Source: Neoechinorhynchus agilis (Eukaryota > Acanthocephala). From it: a stretch of 64,000 nucleotides of DNA. Positions 45,729 through 54,473 of the stretch are shown in pieces. Both the position numbers and the translations under genes were made by a program. The notes beneath the pieces are model-generated. The model had not been told where the DNA came from. It made no database searches and saw only the letters and a program-made list of their open reading frames with translations. The stretch is from assembly GCA_051530055.1 (NCBI GenBank), contig CM121341.1:9424001-9488000 (forward strand), written 5' to 3'. The first letter of the stretch is position 1, and each line of letters opens with the position of its first letter.

Positions 45729-45957
45729 TGTAGTGTTCAGTTTCGAATCCGAACATTCTCTGATGGAACAAAATTCGACTTATCTCTTGACTTCATTGAT
45801 GCAGACAAAAAAGATTCTTATGTTGGATACAATGAAGTTCCAATAACCACAAAGTTCTTCGTTGTCCTTTGTTCTCTTGTATTTACTGCTTTTCTACTGA
45901 ACGGGATCGTATCGCTTCTGTTCTCAATCGGTAAAAAAACCCAATGAAGTTACTGCA
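45729..45957 (+). pseudogene. Fragment of the 7TM receptor-like gene
   Basis: About 230 bp match 16,508-16,738, covering the first extracellular loop and segment 3 (FSDGTKFDLSLDFIDADKKD, then TKFFVVLCSLVF). It is abutted on the left by a MITE fragment and on the right by LINE, and has a frame change at the right end. A transposed scrap rather than a gene. Confidence 0.8.
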
Positions 45958-45959
45958 AA

Positions 45960-46255
45960 TGGACCGCCCCAATTACTTTTGCTCTGATGCCCTCCTCTGC
46001 ATCTACGATACGCTTGTGCGCCCTCGAAACCTTCCACAAGAGAGCAGCGAGAATATGCGGGACTTCACTCCCTTCCCTCGACGCCCACCTCCACTCCATT
46101 TTCAAACCCCTCCACAATTTTCTTCCCTCATCTCTAAATACTCTTCCCTCGTAATTACCCATAACCCCAACCTTTTTATTCCCCCTCGCTCGTACCGCCC
46201 TCTACTAAAAATCTTTCCTCCCTCGAGCCCAATCTTTCCTTAATAACCGGAGAAC
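45960..46255 (+). mobile_element. CR1-like LINE scrap
   Basis: DALLCIYDTLVR matches DALLCIYDKLLR of the 30.9-kb RT region at DNA and protein level. The rest (Pro-rich frame to 46,243) is unassigned. Confidence 0.45.
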
Positions 46256-46339
46256 AAGGAAAGACTCCCAATCGATCATCTCCTGTACAAAGCCTCCGAT
46301 CGTACATGAAAACTCCTAAAAAGAAGAGCAATCTTTCTA

Positions 46340-46860
46340 GGAAATATAAAATAACAGGCTGGCTTAAGGTTTCGTCGTTTGAGGATATATTAAATTCTAT
46401 TTTTGAATTTCACTCTTAGGGTTCCCTCAAAGATATCCCTCCAACAATAATTTTTCGGAAAAAAATCGCAAGGTTTGGTCAAATAATCCAAAATTGGCGT
46501 CTTCGAATTCCAGTTCTGGTACCAAAAATTTTAATCTACTAGCCCATGATAGTATCGTTCATTTGGCCCGAACGATACTAAACTGCTCTCCTTACGCTTA
46601 GCGAAAGATTAATGTCTCACGTCGTATTTTCATTATCAAAAATGGAAAAAAATTAATTTCACAGCCAAAGGAGCTGCGCCCCATTTCCTTACAGAATCCA
46701 TTTGTCACAATTTACGAGAGAGCTCTGGCGCGTCGTTTATTTTCATTTATATCGGAGCACAACTGTATCTCGGCCAATTGCCATGGATTTCAAAAAGAAA
46801 AATCAGCACACTCCGCGCTTACTAATATCTACGATAGTTTTATGATCTCCAATCTGTCTA
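46340..46860 (+). mobile_element. LINE RT fragment flanked by ~75-bp direct repeats
   Basis: ELRPISLQNPFVTIYERALA, GFQKEKSAHSALTNIYDSF and nearby residues are the start of a LINE reverse transcriptase, perhaps LINE-3. Segments at 46,258-46,333 and 46,862-46,937 are direct repeats around CCTGTACAAAGCCTCCGATC. Confidence 0.5.
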
Positions 46861-47044
46861 TGCGTAAGACTCCCAATCGGTCATCTCCTGTACAAAGCCT
46901 CCGATCGCACATTAAAACTCCTTCAAAGACAAGTCCCACCTCCCTGCCTCAACATCCGACATCCAGACAAAGGCCATATTAATATCAATCCCTTGTTGGG
47001 AATGTTTACATCCCATTTTTTCAAAGCTGTTAGATTTTTGCTCT

Positions 47045-47603
47045 TCTCACAAGCATAAGTACGTACAGCAAGACGTTCTGAATTTCAACGTAAAGAGATG
47101 CGGATATCTGAGTTCGGTACCATACATCTTCTCTTGGCTAATGACTCTGATCAGCGGAGTAATGTGTGATAAACTTATTAACGCCGGAACGATGGATCGT
47201 ACAATGGCACGAAAAGTCTTTACAGCGCTCGGAAACTTTCTACCTGGAAGCAGCTTCGGCCGGTACCCTGCTGTTTACGCTGGCCTTGGCGACGATAGAA
47301 TTTAATACAGGAGGTGAGTTGTCTTGAGACATGGCAGCAAGATTTGCTGGCATAATCTGGGGTATTTCTAACACGTTTGGAATACTGCCAGGAGTATTGT
47401 GCCCGACAATGGTCGGCGTGATAGTGAAAGATGGATTGGCAAACCAGTGGCACATTATATTTAGAATTTGTGCCGTTTGCTATTTCATTTCGGGATTATC
47501 TTTTATATTGATGGGAACCGCGGAGATGCAATCATGGGCCCTCGATAAATACGAACTCGAGATAGATGAGCTGGAAGAGGATGATGAAATAGCTACTTTG
47601 TGA
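47045..47603 (+). pseudogene. SLC17-type (sialin/vesicular glutamate-like) transporter, 3' part
   Basis: LSSVPYIFSWLMTLISGVMC, DKLINAGTMDRTMARKVF, then RFAGIIWGISNTFGILPGV and TMVGVIVKDGLANQWHIIF are characteristic of the C-terminal half of SLC17 anion transporters, 12-TM proteins of lysosomal or synaptic vesicle membranes. The N-terminal half is absent. After ALGNF the frame continues only with a one-base change near 47,237 (LLFTLALATIEFN reads in another frame), and a TGA lies before the RFAG block. The last 90 codons are open and end in an acidic tail (ELEEDDE). A decayed partial gene just upstream of the TBP-like gene. Confidence 0.8.
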
Positions 47604-48198
47604 CTGATGAAATTTTCATAGATCGCTATAATAAAATATTTATTTCATGTTTCCAGTGCTCGTGATCGAGGTAAAAACAATTGGACACGTAAGCCGGGTA
47701 CAAGGAGCAAATAAAATTTAATAATGATATTATCCTTTACCACAAATTCATGCTCCATTTTGGATAATCTTTCTATTCTTCATTGATAAATAAATCACCA
47801 AAACATATTGTTGGTCGAATAAAAACTGGTCAAGAATACTTTATCGTGAAAACATTACCCACGAGGTGATTAAATCTTCGTCAATACGAACAAAACGTAA
47901 CACTATTACACTTCATGCCTTTTGCTTTGACGTTAATGCTTTGGTCTTTAGTTCATTATCTAATGCAAATCGACTATAATAAATATCAGTGCTTTAAATC
48001 TAAATGAATATTTAAAATCATGTTACGGAAAATCTTCTTCGACTGCAAAGAAAACCATTGAATTAATTTCAAAAGCTTCGCTTATCGTAATCATGAGAAT
48101 TAGATTTCGTATTCTGTTTACAAAATTAATTGGCTTAGAAATAATCGTATTTTCAACTTATTTTGATACAGTGACTCGGAAATAAATTAACGTTTAGG

Positions 48199-48503
48199 CT
48201 GTTTTATGGCGAAGAAATTAAAATGATTTTGTTTTAAAATCCGGTATTTCGGAGGCACTACCTTGTACGCGTTTATGGAGGTTGTAAATTGTTTCGAGAT
48301 CAAATTGAAAGTTATAAAGATCGATTTTCGCTAACGATCTCTCACTGTGAAAAATACCTTTATAACTTTCAATTTGATCTCGAAACAATTTACAACCTTG
48401 ATAAACGCGTACAAGATGATGCCGAAATATCGGATTTAAAAATAAAATCATTTTAAATTCTTCGCCGTAAAACAACCAATATGAACAATTCAATCTTCAA
48501 ACA
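48199..48503. mobile_element. Foldback MITE in unit C
   Basis: The same element and position as 32,990-33,295, with few substitutions. Confidence 0.8.
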
Positions 48504-48951
48504 TAATTACCGTTTATTCTTAACAAGCCAGTTTAGCCGGCATTGCGCAGGTAGACCTTATTGAAGAATAGATAATCAATATTCTATCGTTAAAAAATGA
48601 TCAAAAACTACGCTAATTAAAATTCAAAAATCGCCTGGCATTGCCATCGACGGACTCTCCTTTGCAGTCTTCGATTTGATTTAATTAGATGCTAAAATTC
48701 TGCCGTTAAACACGATTAGTTCGCTAACTAGTGAGGAATCCTTCTTACAGACTTGAATTTCGTTCACTACCAATTAAATGATCGCTTACAATTCGAACCC
48801 ATGTCGTTTTTCTGGATTATACGGAATGCAATTATTTTGAATCTTTTAAAATTCAAAACAACTGGCCATTGGAATTCTTAAACAAAAAATTCCGTGATCA
48901 AAACCGGTTCTTTTTCCTGCTAGGCTAAATTTGCGCCCCATCGCGTCGAAC

Positions 48952-48958
48952 TATAAAA
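48952..48958 (+). promoter_or_regulatory. TATAAAA box upstream of TBP-like copy C
   Basis: TATAAAA lies 286-292 nt before the ATG at 49,244, at the same place as in unit B. Confidence 0.35.
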
Positions 48959-48994
48959 TTAACCGAAGATTAAATCTATACGTCATATAATTAA

Positions 48995-49018
48995 TGAACA
49001 CGTGACGTCACGTGTTCA
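48995..49018. promoter_or_regulatory. 24-bp perfect palindrome with E-boxes and CRE, copy C
   Basis: Identical to 33,789-33,812. Two CACGTG cores overlap TGACGTCA. Confidence 0.55.
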
Positions 49019-49243
49019 ATCTCCCTCACCCCCGGATTCATACTTTCCCAAATATTTAATAGCAAAGAAACAAACAAATTGCTCGGCCTTATGTATTTAG
49101 AACTTCGAAGTTCAATAGAAGGTGCTTCAGCCCAATAGTTCTCCTAAACCTGAAAAAATTGGCCCACATAGCCTCCTTGTATCGAATTTGCTTTAAATTT
49201 ATAAACAGAAGTAGATTTCAACTTACTTTTACTTTAGACAAAA

Positions 49244-50803
49244 ATGACATCGTCTCTCACTACCGCCTACAACTGCAGTGCAAAATTCAAAATGAACGAA
49301 GTGAGTCTTGTCGAACTAAAGAGGAAAATGCCGCATACGGAATTGCAAAAAGGACCAACAATCTTATACACTGTACCAAATGATCGTGAAGATTTGATGT
49401 TTCCTGGTGCAACGGCTCGCATTTTTGGAAGTGGGAAAGTCGTCGTAAATGTACAAAGCGAAGTACAAGACGGAGCAAAGTTATTTTCTAATCATGTTGC
49501 TGAACTCATTGGTAACATTTGCCTCAGAGCCGGACAAATGAGCGATTATTCGATTACAAATATCGGATTGAATATAACTTTAAAATATTGCGTTGACCTT
49601 GACTTGTTATTTAACAATTGGGAAGCAATGAAGTTGCCAGATTTGAGGAAAACTGTAAAGCGGGTATATTATTATCCAGAGTTCTCCAAAGTCGGAGAAA
49701 TTTGGTTTAGGGAATCAAGCGTAAAAATCACTGCTCATGGCAATGAAATGCTCCAACTTTCGGGTACAAGCGCCGAGGAGATGATGGAGAAATTTAAAAT
49801 AGTTGAACCCCTGCTAGAAATTTCGAAGAAAACAAACAAACCCGCGAGATCTTCCAGTAAACCCAGAAAACGTACAGCTGATGTTGAACTTTCGGATAAA
49901 TCAGTAGTAGCTGAACCAAAGAGAAGGTTAACGGAACACGAAACGACCGCAAAAGACGAGCAACATCAGAATGAAACTGAAGTGAAACGTTCACGTCCTG
50001 ATCGTAACGATCCCGATAGGTCAGTTCAGCGAGTTTCATCGTATGGCGTTTCCACTGGATCAACTCAATGGCCATTGGTTCAAATGGGACAATCCTTCTC
50101 CCAACAGCAGCAAATAAATCGCAGCCACCAACGATCGATTCAACAACGACACCAAAATGCCAATACGAGTGTTCAATCTAACTACATGGCGTCTATACCA
50201 TCGTACGGTGAAAGTTTTGTTCAACCAATGAGCAGTCAACAGGAAGTTCCGTTGGATCTGTCGATGCCGCGAGGACGCTATCCAATACAACAAGACAACC
50301 GAGGAAATGCCTACTCGCAGCATTCTTACCAATTGCAAAGGTATCCGCAAACGTGGACCCCTTACGATTTGATTGCGGTTCAACCTCAGGCGCAACCCAT
50401 GAGCAATGCCTATAACAATTTCCAAGGAACTTCATTATCGACCTCTAATGAGTACGTCTATCGACCAGGATATTCCCGAATGATAAATCAATCGGTGCCA
50501 AATAGTATGGAAGTTTATCCTGGAGGATATTACGCCGAAAGGCCCTATATTAATGAACGTTTTCCACAGCTACTATATCATCGAGGAAACCAATCCAATC
50601 CATCGAGAATGGTACATAACCTTCAAAACTATTACGATGGAGCACGATGGAGTTCGCAACAACCGAATAATTTTCAAGGAATTCCTCAGTTTCCTACACG
50701 AATGGAAATGCCGCAAGGAACAAATTATCGAATGGCTTACAATCCTAATGCGCTGGTCCCACGCAGCCATCAACGACGTACCAGAAACCGATCACGTCGT
50801 TAA
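49244..50803 (+). CDS. TBP-like domain protein with Q/N/Y-rich tail and PLDLS motif (519 aa), intact copy C
   Basis: Single open frame. ACTTTAG six nt before the ATG could be a splice or trans-splice acceptor. Residues ~10-92 and ~98-192 resemble the two TBP repeats: TARIFGSGKVVVNVQSE aligns with TTALIFSSGKMVCTGAKSE, MSDYSITNIGLNITLKYCVD with [20 protein letters not shown], and the end EEMMEKFKIVEPLLE with AEIYEAFENIYPILK. In repeat 2, HGNEMLQLSG replaces FVSGKVVLTG, so one intercalating Phe is lost. Residues 205-254 carry basic NLS-like clusters (PRKR, PKRR). Residues 260-510 are Q/N/Y/S-rich and disordered-looking, with PLDLS (336-340), the classic CtBP-binding motif. The C-terminus is RRTRNRSRR. 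I infer a nuclear TBP-related factor linked to co-repression. Identity is by eye; divergence from TBP is large. Confidence 0.7.
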   Translation: MTSSLTTAYNCSAKFKMNEVSLVELKRKMPHTELQKGPTILYTVPNDREDLMFPGATARIFGSGKVVVNVQSEVQDGAKLFSNHVAELIGNICLRAGQMSDYSITNIGLNITLKYCVDLDLLFNNWEAMKLPDLRKTVKRVYYYPEFSKVGEIWFRESSVKITAHGNEMLQLSGTSAEEMMEKFKIVEPLLEISKKTNKPARSSSKPRKRTADVELSDKSVVAEPKRRLTEHETTAKDEQHQNETEVKRSRPDRNDPDRSVQRVSSYGVSTGSTQWPLVQMGQSFSQQQQINRSHQRSIQQRHQNANTSVQSNYMASIPSYGESFVQPMSSQQEVPLDLSMPRGRYPIQQDNRGNAYSQHSYQLQRYPQTWTPYDLIAVQPQAQPMSNAYNNFQGTSLSTSNEYVYRPGYSRMINQSVPNSMEVYPGGYYAERPYINERFPQLLYHRGNQSNPSRMVHNLQNYYDGARWSSQQPNNFQGIPQFPTRMEMPQGTNYRMAYNPNALVPRSHQRRTRNRSRR

Positions 50804-51298
50804 TAGGAATCGTTTATATGCTGCAAATTAATTCGATTTGTTTGACGCCACTAATCGAATATTTTCAACTAAGTGCATTTAGCAAAGGACATTTCCGATT
50901 TTTGAAAGACGAACGTCCTGTGGAAATTAAGGAGATTACGACTGTTTTGGTTGTCGTGGAAGATAAATTATGGGAGGAATCGATATAAGTTTTCGATCGG
51001 CAATGGTAAGAACGAATTTTGAGTTATGAATTGGTATGGATCAGAGACAATTGGATGAGCCGATTTACGGTATAATGATGTAGGGACTCGGTGATAACTT
51101 TATATTTGTTTCGGAAGGAAAATTGTGTTTAATGTGGAAAAACTATGTGGTTGTCTTTTATGGCTTTTCGGGCGCCTATTTAATTGCGCATAGTCAAAGA
51201 AGTTAGGGATTCGGTTACTATTCGAGTTTTTAGGGTGTGAAATATGTTTTAGGGTATTAAAGATTTATGTCGCGATTACGGGGTTCAAAAGGTAAAAT

Positions 51299-51571
51299 TT
51301 ATGGCGCGGGGTGTTTCAAATGATAATTAAACTTAAACACACCTTTATTATCCAGTCTATAATCACTTAAAGTCTCTACTTGTACTTTCGTTTGATAAAG
51401 TTGCCAGTTTTGGAAGCCAATAATAAATTTAATTTCAGTAACGGCTTCGTCCACACCATTTAGCTGGGCCGAGAAGTCTCTAAATTCGTAACTTTGATCT
51501 TCAGACGTTACTATGATCGATTGCGAAGTTTGACACGTTAAATAGGGCTTCAGTCCAGGGTGAAACTGCAT
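51299..51571 (-). CDS. Unrecognised small protein, copy C version of the opposite-strand gene
   Basis: A 90-codon frame begins MQFHPGLKPYLTCQTSQS and ends QVETLSDYRLDNKGVFKF plus a short tail. The last ~25 residues are shared with copies A and B; the first ~65 are not and look like ordinary coding sequence (FRDFSAQLNGVDEAVTEIKF). It converges on the TBP-like gene as in the other units. No family recognised. It may be the true upstream exon of this gene, or the join may be a duplication breakpoint. Confidence 0.35.
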   Translation of the reverse strand: MQFHPGLKPYLTCQTSQSIIVTSEDQSYEFRDFSAQLNGVDEAVTEIKFIIGFQNWQLYQTKVQVETLSDYRLDNKGVFKFNYHLKHPAP

Positions 51572-51589
51572 TAAAGTTACAAATCAACG

Positions 51590-53345
51590 AGCATTGCCCC
51601 TAAAATCAAGTGGTGGAGGCTAAAGGATCCTATACTCGGGGAAAAGATTAAAATGGTGCTTACCCAGAAATTGGGCGAGAATGTGGCTGAACTGGAACGC
51701 TAGTGGAATGAGACAGCCGGAGCGATTTGTAGTGAAGCAAAGAACATCCTAGGAATGACATCGGGGAAACCTCCACCCTAAAACAAAGAGGCATGGTGGT
51801 GGAATCCAGCCGTCAAGGACGCAATCAGTTTGAAAAAATCAGCCAGGAAAAGATTGGATTTTGACGCTTCGGCCTCGAATGCAGACGCTTACAAGCAGCC
51901 AAAAAGGAAGGATGCACGAGAATGTGCCAAAACCAAGAGGGAAGCCAATAACGACCTGTACGAGCAATTACAGCGAGGGAGTTGTATAGACATGGTCTTC
52001 AGGTTGGCCAAAGTCAGGGATAAAAAAACACGGGATATTGTGCACCTCAAAATGACCAGAGATAGCCACGGAACGACGCTGGAACAATGCAAGGACATTT
52101 TGGATAGGTGGAAGGAATGTTTCAGCACTCTACTGAACACACCCGAATGTCAATATGACGAGGCCGTAGTCGTACGATGAGGTGGTTACACCGCTCAAGA
52201 AAATGAAGACTGGTAGGAACGCCGGCCAAGATAACATTCCGATCGAGCTGTGGCAATCCCTCGGAGTCCTCGGAATAAACTTGGTTACGAGGCTCTTTCA
52301 GAAGATAGATATGGAGGAAAAGATCCCGTGGGAATGACAGGGAAGTATATTGATACCTATCTTCAAAGGCAAAGGAGATGTTCTGCAGTGTAGGAACTAC
52401 CCCGCTATCAAACTCATGTCTCACACAATGAAATTGCGGAAACGAATGATCGATCACAGGATAAGAGAGGAGATCCGAATCAGCGAGGACCAACGAGGAT
52501 TCATGCCGGTCAGAAGCACAATCGATGCAATATTCGTGCTAAGGCAGCTGTATAAGAGGTTCAGTGCTCGTTGCACAGTGTGTTCGTCAATTTGCGAGAA
52601 CGCTGTGTCGCCGCGATTTAGGCGATGTATCGAGAATGCTACACCTTGGTACGATGCCACAGCGGATCCATCGACTATTTTCGAGTCCCCGTGGGTCTGC
52701 AATAGGGTTCGGCTCTGAGCCCATTCTTGTTCACGATCGTAACGTCCTAGGGAATGCGGAAAGAGAAATGAACGCACCATGGACGATACTATTCGCGGAC
52801 GATTAGGTGCTCGGAGCTAGGGACGTGGACACTCTCAGGAATTTGCTGGAGAGTTGGCGACAGCGATTAGAGAGTAACGGATTGAGAGCGAGCAGGCGCA
52901 AAATGAAATATCGGACAAAGAGTTCAATGCGAATGGAACAACTGGAGGAAGACAATTGGCATCCTTTGCGATAAGCGTCTCCCGAACAAGCTTAAATGGC
53001 GGGTGTACAAGGCAGTAGTGGGAACCGCCATGCTCTACGGAGCAGAAACGGTGGCTACGAAGAAGGAAGACGTTCAACGATTAGCCGTCAACGAAATGCG
53101 GATGCTGAGATGGTCCGCAGGATTGACACGCAAGGATCAAGTGCCCAATGAGGAGGTGCGAAAGCTGTTTGTTGTCGATCCGATCGAGGAGGCAATCGCT
53201 TAGAAGCGGATGGGACGGTACCTGCAGATGACACAAGCAGATGAAGACGCAGCTCGGGGGGAAAAGGAGAAGAGGGAGGCCCAAGAAGATGTGGAAGGAC
53301 AGTGTGAGAGAAGATCTCAAGATGCTGGGATGTTGTTGTTGTTGA
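51590..53345 (+). mobile_element. Second RTE-clade LINE, RT region
   Basis: IKWWRLKDPILGEKIK, NIPIELWQSLG, SEDQRGFMPVRSTIDAIFVL, ILFADD and GTAMLYGAETVATKKED are typical of the nematode RTE/BovB reverse transcriptase. The element ends in (TTG)n. Several shifts, and the catalytic area near 52.7 kb is scrambled. It differs clearly from the 18.8-kb RTE, so it is a separate lineage. Confidence 0.8.
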
Positions 53346-53735
53346 AAATGTACATTTTCTTATTTTCTTACAATCTGATTTCAGAAACAATTGTTGTAAA
53401 TCAATCATTTTTGCTCAATATATAAACGAATGTATCTTGAATTAGACGATGAATTTTCTTTAACCGTGTTCCATAAGTCAATTTAGCCGCCCTCGTTAGT
53501 GCAGTCAAAAGATGACTTAAATTCGTTTAAAGCTTTTAAAGCGCATTGGGAGAGCCCAGAAAATCCAACCGTTCATTTAATAAATACATAAACGTCAAAA
53601 TTAATCAAAATAACATTTCTTTACAGGTATTACCCTTATTGAACTTCATTTTGTCGATTCCATGTGGAAAAGACTACAATTTTATAAATTGAATCATTTA
53701 ACGTGTTTAAAACTTTTTCATTTAAAATAAGTCGA
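53346..53735. other. Intergenic, nothing recognised
   Basis: AT-rich, no coding potential or repeat similarity noted. Confidence 0.35.
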
Positions 53736-54409
53736 CATGAAATGATTCACACCACCGCCTTTCTGGATCACTCAGCTGCCGTCCTGGTGTAACGGCCGAG
53801 AGGACGGATGCAGCGTTCCCTCGTTGCAGAGTTAGACTTATGTTTTGTAGGAGGAATGCTCCTGATCTCAGATCGCCAGTGATTCGTCTCAATCTCTTAG
53901 ACAATTGCTTGACCAAGTTCTGCGGTACCAAACGACCCAAGTGCCTAGACGCCAAAGGGAACAAAACAATGATTTCGACTAAGGTCCCTGTATTTTGTCC
54001 TTTTTCGCTCCTCAGCTGCGGTTCCTGATCTCCCTCCGGTTTAACGATAGCGAATTTATTTTTGCTGGCTGCGAAGTCCCAGAAAAGATATTTGCGTCCC
54101 CTCGCCACGGGAATAGTATGATACCGCCTGGTCTACGGCGGTCATCGAGTGGGCAAAGATTGCTCGGCTCTAGGATGTTGGGCACCTTTGACAGAATTCA
54201 GGGCACGGCTTAGAGAATTGCGTTCACTTCGGCCTGTCGTGAGTACCTTCCGCCTGATTGCCGACAGACGAGGTCATGGTGTCCCGATGGTTCCACGGTC
54301 GCTCCGCAACGGCAGCGATGGGATGTGCACATCGGTGCCCCAAGTCTCAAAGACATTGCGGTCTTTACGGTTTCGCCGCAGGGTACCGACAAAAGCGATT
54401 GGGATAGCC
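53736..54409 (-). mobile_element. REL-LINE 3' part, copy near 54 kb
   Basis: The minus strand shows CGETVKTAMSLRLGAPMCT, the zinc knuckle (HRCRCGATVEPSGHHDLVC), YLFWDFAAS, LSKRLRRITGDLRSGAFLL and QRGNAASVLSAV. It is closest to the 3.7-5.8-kb copy, sharing a long 3' UTR (GGTGTGA...TTTCATG) and a MITE at the same base. Several frame changes. Confidence 0.75.
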
Positions 54410-54473
54410 TTGAAAATTGAATTGTTCATATAGGTTGTTTTCTGGCGTAGAAATCAAAATGATTTTAATTTTT
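54410..54473. mobile_element. MITE arm, truncated by an LTR fragment
   Basis: CTTGAAAATTGAATTGTTCA, GGTTGTTTTCTGGCGTAGAA and the following AAATGATTTT form one arm. It joins the LINE at GCTATCCCAATCG (minus strand), exactly as in the copy at 5,497-5,575. Confidence 0.65.

Larger units (their letters stand above)
47525..51365. repeat. Segmental duplication unit, copy C
   Basis: It matches unit B from the SLC17 tail to the shared minus-strand exon, with scattered substitutions, small indels and a ~90-bp loss near 51,260. The 3' end switches to unrelated DNA after the QVETLSDY block, at about 51,383. Confidence 0.85.

Noticed and set aside
47313-47330. GTGAGT...GAG as a tiny intron that would remove the stop in the SLC17 frame
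   Set aside because: It would be only ~15 nt long, far below the 43-62 nt seen elsewhere in the window, and a frame change remains upstream.
51830-52180. Possible host coding gene (charged 116-codon frame)
   Set aside because: It lies between KWWRLKD and the RT blocks of an RTE element and fits that region.
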